From NCBI GenBank assembly GCA_050305405.1, contig JBNLFG010000005.1, positions 186,001-250,000 on the forward strand: a stretch of 64,000 nucleotides of DNA, read 5' to 3'. Of this stretch, positions 41,343-49,740 are shown piece by piece (position 1 is the stretch's first letter; the number at the start of each line of letters is the position of its first letter). This stretch comes from Desulfolinea sp050305405. GTDB taxonomy: Bacteria > Chloroflexota > Anaerolineae > Anaerolineales > Villigracilaceae. A program made the position numbers and the translations under genes. Under the pieces are notes generated by a model. The model was not told the DNA's origin and did not search any database. It worked only from the letters and a program-made list of their open reading frames with translations.

Positions 41343-41938
41343 ACACAATCGTTCGACAAGCATTAGTCTCTGCCGAAGAAGTAATGGGCACAAACGGTCT
41401 AAATGCTGTTTTACGCTTAAGTGGTTTAGGTCGATTTGTTGACAATTTGCCACCTGACAATCTTGAAGCCGGTATTCAAGCCTCTGAATATGCCCAACTC
41501 AACCAAGCCATTGAAGAATTTTACGGACGCGGCGGCAAAGGAATGTTGCGCCGTATCGGCAAAGCTTCTTTTCAATATGCAGTGAAGGAGCAACCGACCC
41601 TCCTAGGCGTTGCCGGCACTGCGCTGAAATTGTTGCCGCAGAAACAGCGCATCAAATTCATTCTAAGCAGCATGGTCGGCGCACTCAAAAAATCTAATGC
41701 CCAAGTTGAAGCCTGGGTGGATGAAGAAAACGGCAAACTCGCCTATGTAGAATCATCCTGCGCAATTTGCCACAGCCGCACCAGCGAAAAACCGATCTGC
41801 TATCTTTATCTTGGCTCATTGGGAGAAGCTGTGCACTGGGCAACCGGAAAAGAACATAAAATCATCGAAACGCACTGTATGGCAAAAGGCGATGAATACT
41901 GCCGTTTTGAAGTAGGAGAAGCACTGGAAGATGCCTAA
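41312..41938 (+). CDS. V4R-domain protein (first copy)
   Basis: A 208-aa protein whose C-terminal half is a V4R (4-vinyl reductase-type, small-molecule-binding) domain: VESSCAICHSRTSEKPICYLYLGSLGEAVHWATGKEHKI ends with IETHCMAKGDEYCRFEV; several Cys suggest a metal site. The N-terminal half is helical (LNAVLRLSGLGRFVDNLP, QAIEEFYGRGGKGMLRRIG). The ATG has a strong GAGGAGG and lies inside the end of the GNAT gene. V4R domains occur in signal proteins and in chlorophyll enzymes; there is no pigment gene here, so a sensory role is likelier. Confidence 0.8.
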   Translation: MGHREDAVIVNTIVRQALVSAEEVMGTNGLNAVLRLSGLGRFVDNLPPDNLEAGIQASEYAQLNQAIEEFYGRGGKGMLRRIGKASFQYAVKEQPTLLGVAGTALKLLPQKQRIKFILSSMVGALKKSNAQVEAWVDEENGKLAYVESSCAICHSRTSEKPICYLYLGSLGEAVHWATGKEHKIIETHCMAKGDEYCRFEVGEALEDA

Positions 41939-42542
41939 CCAACAAGCAAAGTTCTCAGCCAAATTATTACCACGCTTTGTCAACATCGTCTCCGTCGAGC
42001 TTGGCGAGAAAAACCTGCCTGTGGTCTTGAATAAATCTGATTTACCAGCAGATTGGGCAAAAAGCGAAAATCTAGCCGAGTTCGATGAAGAAGCCGCAGC
42101 CGAAACCTACGCTGGCATCCAGCAAGCCATCCGCGCCTATTACGGGCGCGGTGCGCGCGGTATCTTACAGCGCATCGGCAGCAAATTCTGGGAAGACTTG
42201 CTCGAAAACGCCCCGCTAAAAGAAAAAGCCCAAGCCAAATTAATGCGTGGATTACCAGAAACAATGCGACGCAAATCCGCGCTCGAGATGCTGGTGCGCT
42301 TATTGGGCACAAAATCCGATGAAATGACGGTACACACCCTCGACCTGAACTTGCTTCTGGTCGACAATATCAGCCCGACAACCTACAATCAACACGATGA
42401 CGAAGCCATCTGCTACGTAACACATGGTCTCATTCGAGAGGCGATCTACTGGGCAACATCGCAAGAAGCTCAGATTGAAGAAAGCGAGTGTCAGGCAAAT
42501 GGCGGCTCAGCTTGCGAATTCAGGATCGTATTTGGAGAATAA
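41931..42542 (+). CDS. V4R-domain protein (second, diverged copy)
   Basis: A 203-aa paralogue of the preceding gene, overlapping it by 8 nt. It shares the helical N-terminal part (GIQQAIRAYYGRGARGILQRIGSKF) and the V4R ending (AICYVTHGLIREAIYWATSQEAQIEESECQANGGSACEFRI), but the CxxC-type pair of the first copy is replaced by VDNISPTTYNQH. So the two probably differ in ligand or one acts as a partner without metal. Start at 41931 is inferred from the overlap; no better start is visible. Confidence 0.78.
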   Translation: MPNQQAKFSAKLLPRFVNIVSVELGEKNLPVVLNKSDLPADWAKSENLAEFDEEAAAETYAGIQQAIRAYYGRGARGILQRIGSKFWEDLLENAPLKEKAQAKLMRGLPETMRRKSALEMLVRLLGTKSDEMTVHTLDLNLLLVDNISPTTYNQHDDEAICYVTHGLIREAIYWATSQEAQIEESECQANGGSACEFRIVFGE

Positions 42543-42544
42543 AG

Positions 42545-43390
42545 ATGGAAGAAAAAAACAGCAAAATCAAATGGCGCTTTAAAAGCAGTGATGGATTGGA
42601 ACTCTTTGCTCATGCATTTCCCACTGAAGAAGAACCCAAAGCCGTTGTTTGTCTGGTGCATGGGCATGGCGAACATATTGAGCGCTACGAACACCTTGCC
42701 AAGGCTTTTAACCAAGCCGGTTATTCTGTAATCGGCTACGACCATCGCGGGCATGGGCAGTCTGAGGGTGTGCGCGGGCACGTTCCCTCTTACGCAAGCC
42801 TGCTCGACGACCTGACTCTCTTTCGCGAACAGGTGAACGAATATTATCCAAATATGCCCCATTTTCTTTATGGGCACAGCATGGGCGGTAATATCGTTCT
42901 CAACTACGCCTTACGCAAGAAGCCCAGCAATATGACGGGCATAATTGCTACAGGGCCTTGGCTAAAACTTGCCTTTGAGCCGCCTGCCATACAAGTCTTT
43001 CTTGGCAAGATGATGAACAACATCTACCCCGCCTTTATTCAAGCATCTGGATTAAAAACCAGCGCCCTCTCCCATGACCCGGAAGTGGTGCGCGCTTACG
43101 AAGAGGATAGCTTGGTACATGACAAAATATCTGCCCGACTCTTCGTGGGAATGTACGAATCGGGTCTCTGGGCTTTCTTCCATGCCAATGAATTCCCCCT
43201 GCCCCTCCTGCTGATGCATGGCGGTGACGATCAGATCACATCGGCTGAAGCAAGTCGCGATTTTGGCAAGAAGACAGATAAAGCAACCGTAAAAATTTGG
43301 GATGGCCTCTATCACGAAATTCATAACGAGCCACAAAAGGATGAGGTCTTTAAGACCGCAATCGAGTGGATGGATAGCCGCTTGTCATAG
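42545..43390 (+). CDS. Alpha/beta hydrolase, monoacylglycerol-lipase-like
   Basis: A 281-aa serine hydrolase of the Hydrolase_4 (monoacylglycerol lipase/lysophospholipase) group. I start it at the ATG 2 nt after the V4R stop; the frame is open further upstream but would overlap V4R. The oxyanion segment is VHGHGEHIERYEHLA with DHRGHGQSEG, the nucleophile motif GHSMGG gives Ser112, the acid is Asp229 (GGDDQIT) and the base His257 (LYHEIHNE). It probably cleaves monoglycerides or lysolipids. Last gene of the run, followed by a terminator. Confidence 0.88.
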   Translation: MEEKNSKIKWRFKSSDGLELFAHAFPTEEEPKAVVCLVHGHGEHIERYEHLAKAFNQAGYSVIGYDHRGHGQSEGVRGHVPSYASLLDDLTLFREQVNEYYPNMPHFLYGHSMGGNIVLNYALRKKPSNMTGIIATGPWLKLAFEPPAIQVFLGKMMNNIYPAFIQASGLKTSALSHDPEVVRAYEEDSLVHDKISARLFVGMYESGLWAFFHANEFPLPLLLMHGGDDQITSAEASRDFGKKTDKATVKIWDGLYHEIHNEPQKDEVFKTAIEWMDSRLS

Positions 43391-43419
43391 CGGAACCAAT
43401 CTTGAGCCGAATTCTAACG

Positions 43420-43450
43420 GCGGGTGCTAACTGGCATCCGCTGTTTTTTT
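43420..43450 (+). terminator. Rho-independent terminator after hydrolase
   Basis: Stem gcgggtgc (43420-43427) and gcatccgc (43434-43441), one wobble pair, followed by tgttttttt. Confidence 0.8.
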
Positions 43451-43464
43451 GACGGAAACAAGTT

Positions 43465-43509
43465 CCAATTAGAGAACGATACGCGGGATTCTTATCATTC
43501 TCTAATTGG
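43465..43509. repeat. 16-bp inverted repeat upstream of DsbA-like gene
   Basis: ccaattagagaacgat (43465-43480) pairs with atcattctctaattgg (43494-43509), one wobble, 13-nt loop. No T-run follows, so it may be an operator or a 5' control hairpin 60 nt ahead of the DsbA-like gene. Confidence 0.55.
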
Positions 43510-43570
43510 ACAAAACGATATGAACATGGCAAAATAAACCCTATCTAGTCCAAATTACACAGGAGAGAAA

Positions 43571-44281
43571 ATGAGTAAGAAACAAGAAATCCGTGAGCGC
43601 TACCGCAAGCAAAAACAACAACGCAAAATGATTGTGATCGGTTTGATGGTAATCGGTGCGGGCTTGATTGCGGCAGTGTTGATTTACCCCAGCACACAAA
43701 TGAGCAGCCAGTTCGATACTCGCTATATGGCTGACGGGAATGCAATGGGCAACCCCGACGCGCCCGTGACGATCACTGAGTATGCCGACTATAAATGCTC
43801 GCACTGCGCGGAGTTTGCCATTCAGACAGAACCGCTTTTGGTACAAGAGTTTATCGAGACCGATAAGGTTTATTTTGTCTCACGCTCTGTCGGTATGATG
43901 CTCGGCAGTGCTCCCTCTGTGTTGGCAAGCGAGGCTTCATATTGCGCCGCTGACCAGAACAAATATTGGGAGTTACATGATCTGATCTTTGCAAATCAGG
44001 GTGCTACGTTTACGCAAGGCACACTGGAGAAATGGGCAAAGACTGCCGGTGCAGATTTGGGTGATCTCAAAGACTGTATGAGCAGCAATATCTATCTCGA
44101 CCGTATCGATGAAGATGAGGCTGCTGCCGAAGCCGAAGGGATTAGTGGGACACCGTCCTTTGTGATTACATACGAAGTAGATGGTGAAACTGTAAAACAA
44201 CTTTTACCGGGGAACTATCCGTTGGAACAGTTCCGTCAGGAAATTATGAATGCTTATGCGGCGATGGGTCTGGAATACTAG
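43571..44281 (+). CDS. DsbA-family thioredoxin-like protein, membrane anchored
   Basis: A 236-aa protein with a basic N-terminus, one membrane helix (residues 20-38) and an extracytoplasmic DsbA/Thioredoxin_4 domain. The redox site is KCSHC (Cys76, Cys79), the cis-Pro loop is GTPSF, and a further pair Cys124/Cys160-like residues (SYCAAD, LKDCMSS) is present. It should form or reshuffle disulfides outside the membrane. AGGAGAG precedes the ATG. Monocistronic, with its own terminator. Confidence 0.88.
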   Translation: MSKKQEIRERYRKQKQQRKMIVIGLMVIGAGLIAAVLIYPSTQMSSQFDTRYMADGNAMGNPDAPVTITEYADYKCSHCAEFAIQTEPLLVQEFIETDKVYFVSRSVGMMLGSAPSVLASEASYCAADQNKYWELHDLIFANQGATFTQGTLEKWAKTAGADLGDLKDCMSSNIYLDRIDEDEAAAEAEGISGTPSFVITYEVDGETVKQLLPGNYPLEQFRQEIMNAYAAMGLEY

Positions 44282-44298
44282 ACTGATTGCTTGATACG

Positions 44299-44332
44299 AA
44301 AAGCGGACATCGGTTGATGTCCGCTTTTTTTA
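44299..44332 (+). terminator. Rho-independent terminator after DsbA-like gene
   Basis: Perfect stem aaaagcggacatc (44299-44311) and gatgtccgctttt (44316-44328) with a 4-nt loop and a T-run. Confidence 0.92.
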
Positions 44333-44375
44333 TTACCGTCATACTCCGCTCAGAGCCTGTAGTTTGGTAAGCCGG

Positions 44376-44921
44376 TTATTCCTTTGCGCTACGTGTTTCG
44401 GTTTGGGAAAATTGATTCTCTGCCAATTCCATCAGAAAGCAGAGCGAGGAAAGGCGATTGAGATAGCGCAATAATTCCTGATTTTCAAGCTCGCCAGTAT
44501 CAAGCAACGCAGCGATGCGACGCTCGGCACGGCGGACAACTGTGCGGGCAAGCGCAAGCGCACCGCTGCCCTGTGTCTCTCCGGACAGGATGAATTCTTT
44601 CGGCATCTGAACCTTCACGCTGAGTGCATCGGTTTCAGATTCCAGCCACGCGACGCGGGATGCATCGATGCTCCGGAATTGGGCGGCATTCTCCGGGGTA
44701 GCCGCGACTTCTGCCATGAGACCGTACAGATCTCGTTGAGCCTGGAGCAGAATCGGCTGGAGGGCGGCATCCTGTACAAGGGAGCGTGCCAAGCCCAGGG
44801 TCGCGGTCGCTTCGTCGAGCGCTCCGATGGCTTCCATACGGGGATGATATTTCGGCAAACGACCTTCGCCGAGCAGCCCGGTTGTTCCGTCGTCACCTTT
44901 GCGTGTGTAAAAATTAGACAT
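44376..44921 (-). CDS. pduO: Cob(I)yrinic acid a,c-diamide adenosyltransferase, PduO type
   Basis: A 181-aa ATP:cob(I)alamin adenosyltransferase of the PduO family, making adenosylcobalamin. I start it at MSNFYTRKGDDGTTGLLG (44921), the usual N-terminus; an upstream ATG 13 codons away would overlap the -10 box. Signatures are IGALDEATATLGLARS and ILSGETQGSGALALARTVVRRAERR, with ELLRYLNRLSSLCFLMEL at the end. Transcription is divergent from the adenylate cyclase gene. Confidence 0.92.
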   Translation of the reverse strand: MSNFYTRKGDDGTTGLLGEGRLPKYHPRMEAIGALDEATATLGLARSLVQDAALQPILLQAQRDLYGLMAEVAATPENAAQFRSIDASRVAWLESETDALSVKVQMPKEFILSGETQGSGALALARTVVRRAERRIAALLDTGELENQELLRYLNRLSSLCFLMELAENQFSQTETRSAKE

Positions 44922-44928
44922 GCGTAAA

Positions 44929-44934
44929 ATTATA
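44929..44934 (-). promoter_or_regulatory. -10 box of PduO gene, leaderless spacing
   Basis: TATAAT on the minus strand (44934-44929) ends 7 nt before the ATG at 44921. The -35 is not clear. Confidence 0.5.
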
Positions 44935-44981
44935 CACGGAATACCCAACAAAACTATCAAGTCCTATTCCGATAAAGTGGG

Positions 44982-44987
44982 TATAAT
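44982..44987 (+). promoter_or_regulatory. -10 box of adenylate cyclase gene
   Basis: TATAAT 24 nt before the ATG at 45012, which has its own GGAG. The divergent PduO gene starts 91 nt away with its own TATAAT. Confidence 0.5.
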
Positions 44988-45011
44988 TTTCAGCACACCC
45001 TCGGAGAAAAA

Positions 45012-47780
45012 ATGCAAAAGACTGTCCGGCAAAACTGGCCTGCCCATATTATTCCCATTCTCACAACTCTGATTGCTATCGCACTGTTGTTGCTGACTCC
45101 CTTTTGGGCGTATCAGGGCTATCGGGAACCTTTTCTGGGGGCATTGATCGAGCAAAATAGTGTCGTCAGTCAGATCAGCGGAAAAGGCTGGGCGGCGCGT
45201 GAAGCAGGCGTGGCATGGTCAGACCGGATCATCTCAATTAACGGGGAAAAGGTGTCAACACCCGCCGAACGTCAGGCGGCACTGGCAAAAACGGGATTTT
45301 CTCCAGCAACGGTAAGCTTTGAAAAACGAAATGGCGAAGCCTACAGCCTAACACTCACACCTACTCACCCTCCTTTTCGCGATTTATTTACGCTCTTTAT
45401 CATTCCTTATTTAGTCGGCCTGATCTTTTTAGTGGCCGGATTGTGGGCCTACCGTATTCGTCCCGATCTACGCGCCAGCCGCGCTTTCATGACTTTTGCG
45501 GCGGCACTCTCGGTGACAACCGTCGCCTTTTTGGATATGAACACCACCCACCACGTCTCCCTGCTCTGGACATTGAGTCTTTCGGTTGGGGCAGGGGCGT
45601 TAATCAATTTGGCATTGGTCTTTCCGCAACAAATACCCGTTATTCGACGCTGGCCAATCATGCAGTTTGTTCCCGTGCTGCTCACATTTCTAATCGGCAT
45701 CCCTGCTTGTCTTGAGATCATTTCCCCAACCACACCATACGCCTACATCGACCGCTGGATCGCCTCCTATGCCTTGATCGCGTTCGCAATCGTACTTTTT
45801 ATTATCACCTTGGTCATACGTGTTTTCCGCAGCACCTCGGCAATGGTACGCCAGCAGAGCCGCATCATTGTTTTTGGCGCTGCGCTGGCATTTTTGCCCG
45901 CATTGCTGCTCTATCTGCTCCCCATCGCGCACGGCGGTGAGATCCCCGAGTTCCGTCCCTCGATCTACTTCTCGCCGATGATCTTTTTACCAATCTCGGT
46001 CACCTACGCCATCATCCGCTACCGCTTGCTGGATGTCGACCAAATCCTGAGCCGTGCCCTGAGTTACCTGCTCACCACGGCAACAGCCTTCGCTGTTTTT
46101 TACGGCATCGTTGCGCTGGTTTCTTTCCTGATCCAAAACACTGTCCGGCCGGACGATCCCTTCGTCATCGCCGCCTACTTACTGTTGCTGATGGTCGGGC
46201 TGAACCCCGTCCAAAATCTCATTCTGCGCGCCATCGACCGCTTCTTCTACCGTTCGCCCGCCGATTATCGGCGCGTGCTCATCAACCTTTCGCAGCAACT
46301 GATCGTCACACCCAACCTGACCCAAACCCTGCGCATTCTCGAAACCGAACTCCAAAACGCGATCTCACCAGAACGTTTTGTCGTCTATCTTTACAACGAC
46401 AAACAGCGAGAATATCTACCGCACGCCTCGCAGGAAGACAGCGCGCCGCCCTACTCCATCACTGATCCGCTAGTAGGATTGCTTCGCAACGCCCTTGCCC
46501 CGCTCTGGCTTCCGCCCAACGGAAACCTGCCCGACCCTATCAATGACGGCAACTACGCCCGTCTGGCAGGTTACACTTTTGTCCCGCTGCGCTATGAAGG
46601 CAAGTTGATCGGTTTTCTGACACTTGGCCCACGCCGCTCAGGCGATCTCTACTCCAGCGACGACCTCGACTTCCTCTCAGCAGTGGCAGCCCAATCCACC
46701 CTCGCCCTCGAGAATGCGCGTCTTTTCACCAACCTGCAACACACCCTCGACCAAACTCTTGAAATGAAAAACCTGATGGACGACATCTTCGCTTCCATCG
46801 CAACCGGCATCATCACCACCGACATCAAGCGCCAGATCACGCTCTTCAACAAAGCCGCTGAGAATATCCTCGGTATCCCACTCGAAGCTGTGCTCGGCAA
46901 ACCCCTCGAAGAAGCGCTACCGGAATTCTATATCCAACTCAAAAATCCGACCCAAAAAGCCCTCGTTAAAGGAATGCCCACCCTTAGCGCAGAAGTATCG
47001 CCCACCATCCAGTCGCGCGGAGATTTACATCTACGCCTCTCCTGCTCCCCACTGCGAGATGCCTACCTCGCCACCAAAGGTGCCACCATCTACTTTGAAG
47101 ACCTGACCGAAAACCGCCAACTCGAAGCCGAGCGTGAGCGCATCAGCCAGACCTTCGGACGCGTGGTCGCCCCGCGCGTGCGTGATCGACTGCTCGCCGA
47201 TCCCAGCAATCTCAACCTTGACGGGACTGAACAAACCATCAGCATCCTCTTCGCAGACATCAGCGGTTTCACCCCCTACAGTGAGCGGCACCCCGCCCAC
47301 GAAGTTTTCCCGCTACTGAACAGCTTTCTCTCTCTCGCTGCTCAGGCCGTTCTCGAAGAAGAGGGCACCCTCGACAAGTTTCTCGGCGACGCGGTCATGG
47401 CGCTCTGGAATAGCCCTGATCCCCAACCCGACCATGCCCTGCGCGCCGTACGGACAGCCCACGCCATCAACGAGCGCGTCGCTCAGATGCACGCCCAACT
47501 CCCCACAGACCAGCGCCTGACCTTCCATATCGGCATCGCCACGGGCATCGCAATGGTCGGCAATGTCGGCACCAGTGAACTATTCAACTATACGGCCATC
47601 GGCGACACGGTCAACACCGCTTCTCGCCTCGAGGCTGCTGCTCGTCCCGGTCAAACGCTCATCACTCGCGCTACCTACGACCTCGTTCAAGACCGGGTAA
47701 TTGCTAACGCGCTGGAGCCTGTCAAGGTCAAGGGGCGAGACGAGCCAGTCCATATCTACGAACTAAAAGGCATCCACTAA
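45012..47780 (+). CDS. Membrane adenylate/guanylate cyclase with PDZ, GAF and PAS domains
   Basis: A 922-aa class III cyclase. Order: membrane helix (residues 12-32), PDZ-like domain (about 45-115, GWAAREAGVAWSDRIISING), seven or so helices (about 125-395), GAF (about 430-565), PAS (about 585-690) and cyclase (about 735-920). The cyclase shows SILFADISGFT with metal Asp749, LDKFLGDAVMALW with metal Asp793 and TAIGDTVNTASRLEAAA for the transition-state Asn/Arg pair, consistent with an active enzyme. ATP as substrate is likely but not certain. It would couple an envelope or small-molecule signal to cyclic nucleotide. The next gene starts 1 nt after the stop. Confidence 0.92.
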   Translation: MQKTVRQNWPAHIIPILTTLIAIALLLLTPFWAYQGYREPFLGALIEQNSVVSQISGKGWAAREAGVAWSDRIISINGEKVSTPAERQAALAKTGFSPATVSFEKRNGEAYSLTLTPTHPPFRDLFTLFIIPYLVGLIFLVAGLWAYRIRPDLRASRAFMTFAAALSVTTVAFLDMNTTHHVSLLWTLSLSVGAGALINLALVFPQQIPVIRRWPIMQFVPVLLTFLIGIPACLEIISPTTPYAYIDRWIASYALIAFAIVLFIITLVIRVFRSTSAMVRQQSRIIVFGAALAFLPALLLYLLPIAHGGEIPEFRPSIYFSPMIFLPISVTYAIIRYRLLDVDQILSRALSYLLTTATAFAVFYGIVALVSFLIQNTVRPDDPFVIAAYLLLLMVGLNPVQNLILRAIDRFFYRSPADYRRVLINLSQQLIVTPNLTQTLRILETELQNAISPERFVVYLYNDKQREYLPHASQEDSAPPYSITDPLVGLLRNALAPLWLPPNGNLPDPINDGNYARLAGYTFVPLRYEGKLIGFLTLGPRRSGDLYSSDDLDFLSAVAAQSTLALENARLFTNLQHTLDQTLEMKNLMDDIFASIATGIITTDIKRQITLFNKAAENILGIPLEAVLGKPLEEALPEFYIQLKNPTQKALVKGMPTLSAEVSPTIQSRGDLHLRLSCSPLRDAYLATKGATIYFEDLTENRQLEAERERISQTFGRVVAPRVRDRLLADPSNLNLDGTEQTISILFADISGFTPYSERHPAHEVFPLLNSFLSLAAQAVLEEEGTLDKFLGDAVMALWNSPDPQPDHALRAVRTAHAINERVAQMHAQLPTDQRLTFHIGIATGIAMVGNVGTSELFNYTAIGDTVNTASRLEAAARPGQTLITRATYDLVQDRVIANALEPVKVKGRDEPVHIYELKGIH

Positions 47781-47781
47781 A

Positions 47782-48408
47782 ATGCTCAAAACCTACCATC
47801 TCAAAATCCTGCACGAATCCCTACATGAAAAAGTCAGCCAGTGCGCGCTCGAAGCGATCGGCGCCGCCAACATCGGGCAAGATGTCATCCGCGGGCAATT
47901 TGGACACGACGAATATCACTTCGACAACAACGCCTTCGCCGCCAGTTACGCCTACATCGAAGAGAATCGCGCTCTGATCCGCCCTGCGCTTGAAACGGGT
48001 GATGTAGATGCCGCCTGGGCTGCCTTTGGACGTCTTTCGCACACAGCACAGGATTTCTACGCCCATAGCAACTACCTGCGCTTGTGGCTGGCTCAATTTG
48101 ACGAAGGAAACGCACCGCCCGTGGCCGAAGTTGCTCACGCTGACCCAGCTTTTCTCAAGCACCCCGAGCTTTGTTCCGGCAAACTCTACTACCCGCTGGA
48201 GTTGCTCTCATACATCCCCGCGCTAAAGAAATATATCCTGCCCCGCCTCCCCCGCGACTCGCACGCCTGGATGAATCTCGACACCCCAGAGCAGGGTCCA
48301 CTCTTCGCCTACGCCTTTGCCGCCGCCGTCAAACGCACGAATGATGAGTGGCAGAAAAGCGTCGCAGATTTGCCAGAGGAGTTGCTTAAGCTTTTTACAG
48401 GAGAATAA
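47782..48408 (+). CDS. HET-C / zinc-dependent phospholipase C-like protein
   Basis: A 208-aa helical protein. The spaced histidines and aspartates in GQFGHDEYHFDNN, GRLSHTAQDFYAHSNYLRLWL and DSHAWMNLD resemble the metal site of the zinc-dependent phospholipase C/S1-P1 nuclease and HET-C-like superfamily. No signal peptide is visible, so it would act in the cytoplasm or be released in another way. It begins 1 nt after the cyclase stop and is probably cotranscribed with it. Substrate unknown. Confidence 0.65.
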   Translation: MLKTYHLKILHESLHEKVSQCALEAIGAANIGQDVIRGQFGHDEYHFDNNAFAASYAYIEENRALIRPALETGDVDAAWAAFGRLSHTAQDFYAHSNYLRLWLAQFDEGNAPPVAEVAHADPAFLKHPELCSGKLYYPLELLSYIPALKKYILPRLPRDSHAWMNLDTPEQGPLFAYAFAAAVKRTNDEWQKSVADLPEELLKLFTGE

Positions 48409-48430
48409 TTGTAAGAGAAGGGGCAATATG

Positions 48431-48436
48431 TATAAT
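48431..48436 (+). promoter_or_regulatory. -10 box (TATAAT) upstream of 48499
   Basis: TATAAT 62 nt before the start of the small membrane protein; AAGGAG lies just ahead of that start. Confidence 0.4.
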
Positions 48437-48498
48437 AATAATTGAATTCGGCAAGGTAACTAGACCCAACCCTCCCCTAACAAAAAGGAGATGAGAAA

Positions 48499-49014
48499 AT
48501 GCCCACACGCGATCAGAAAGTTGAAAAGATCATCAAAACAGGGGTGGTTACTGCTGCTGGTTTGGGCGTACAACCGTTTTTCTGGGATACTCCTGCTCTC
48601 ATCGGCGCGCTTGCCGTGATGACTGTTGGCATTGCGGCTGTATATAATTTCCCATTTTCAAAAGAAGCTGCTATTCCTTTCGTTAAAGAAATTGTCAAAG
48701 CCGGAGTAATCAGAGCCGCCGCTGTAAAGTTAACTGCAACCGTAGTACTTGCAGGCATGTCAGCAGCGGGCACGATCACCGGCCCTGCTGCTCCGATCGT
48801 CTTGGGAGGGGCTGTCACTTCTCTTTATATAGTCACCGGCGTTGTCAACGGCACAATCGCCTATGCGATTGGGGTTGCTGCCAAAGAGTATTTCAAAGCC
48901 AGCGGAGCGATGTCGAACAACGATATGAAAAAACTATACTTGGAAAACCTAAATCGCTTTGGCGTAAGATATGTGGTTGACATACTGAAAGCGATTGATT
49001 GGTTTAAGAATTAA
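48499..49014 (+). CDS. Small hydrophobic protein, DUF697-like
   Basis: A 171-aa protein rich in Ala, Gly and Val with three or four hydrophobic segments (LIGALAVMTVGIAAVYNF, AAAVKLTATVVLAGMSAAG, PIVLGGAVTSLYIVTGVVNG). The layout, with a C-terminal amphipathic helix (EYFKASGAMSNNDMKKLYLE), recalls the DUF697/EcsC-like membrane-associated proteins, but I cannot confirm the family. Strong SD AAGGAG before ATG. Function unknown. Confidence 0.6.
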   Translation: MPTRDQKVEKIIKTGVVTAAGLGVQPFFWDTPALIGALAVMTVGIAAVYNFPFSKEAAIPFVKEIVKAGVIRAAAVKLTATVVLAGMSAAGTITGPAAPIVLGGAVTSLYIVTGVVNGTIAYAIGVAAKEYFKASGAMSNNDMKKLYLENLNRFGVRYVVDILKAIDWFKN

Positions 49015-49164
49015 TAGTTACTTTGAGTTCGTGTTCAGTTTTTTTCACTCTAACTCCCCCAGATAGATGCACGGGGACACCAATTTCATATCCACGAGTT
49101 AGGTGAACTCTATTCACAAATCATCCCTTTTCTCCATACACTACCGCACTCAAAAGTTGGCGTT

Positions 49165-49740
49165 ATGAATTTCATTAAGAAACTAATCCTTTTTCTGCTC
49201 ATCTTTACATCAGCATCAGCCTGTTCCCCCTTGGTCACCCCTGAAGCCCCGGTTGCAACCTCCACCTCGGAAGATGCAATGCTCGTCACAAATGCGGATA
49301 TTGATTACGCCTATCGCTTCGCCGAAGATATCTTCACTGGCACCCAATGGGAACGTACCCTCACCGCCCAACGTGACCGCGTAATGGTGACGTGGATCAA
49401 ATCGAACAGCGGGAACTTAGCCTATCTTGACTATCGCATCTATCCCGAAGGCTATACCCAAGATGTGCTGGATTGGTATTACAGTGACGAAAGTTTTGAA
49501 ACCATTCTCTACGCTAACTACGATGATCTGTCTCCCCTCGCTACATGCACGAATGGCTCACTTCAACTCTATACGTTCAGCGCCAACTACGAAGGAACGC
49601 CCTATCTTATCTACGACTGGGTTGATACCAGCAATCCTAAGCGAATAGCAGATGTCTCGATCATCTTTAAGACAAGCAAGCAAACTGAATTAGAACAGTA
49701 TGCCGAGGCGGTATTCCCATCCTTGCCAAGGTGCGAATAA
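49165..49740 (+). CDS. Small lipoprotein of unknown function
   Basis: A 191-aa protein with a signal peptide ending SASAC (lipidation Cys20) followed by a Pro/Thr/Ser linker. The mature domain has mixed beta strands (RVMVTWIKSNSGNLAYLDYRIYPEG, LYTFSANYEGTPYLIYDW) and ends with the pair ATCTNGS ... LPRCE that could form a disulfide. No family recognised. No good SD is seen upstream. Confidence 0.65.
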   Translation: MNFIKKLILFLLIFTSASACSPLVTPEAPVATSTSEDAMLVTNADIDYAYRFAEDIFTGTQWERTLTAQRDRVMVTWIKSNSGNLAYLDYRIYPEGYTQDVLDWYYSDESFETILYANYDDLSPLATCTNGSLQLYTFSANYEGTPYLIYDWVDTSNPKRIADVSIIFKTSKQTELEQYAEAVFPSLPRCE

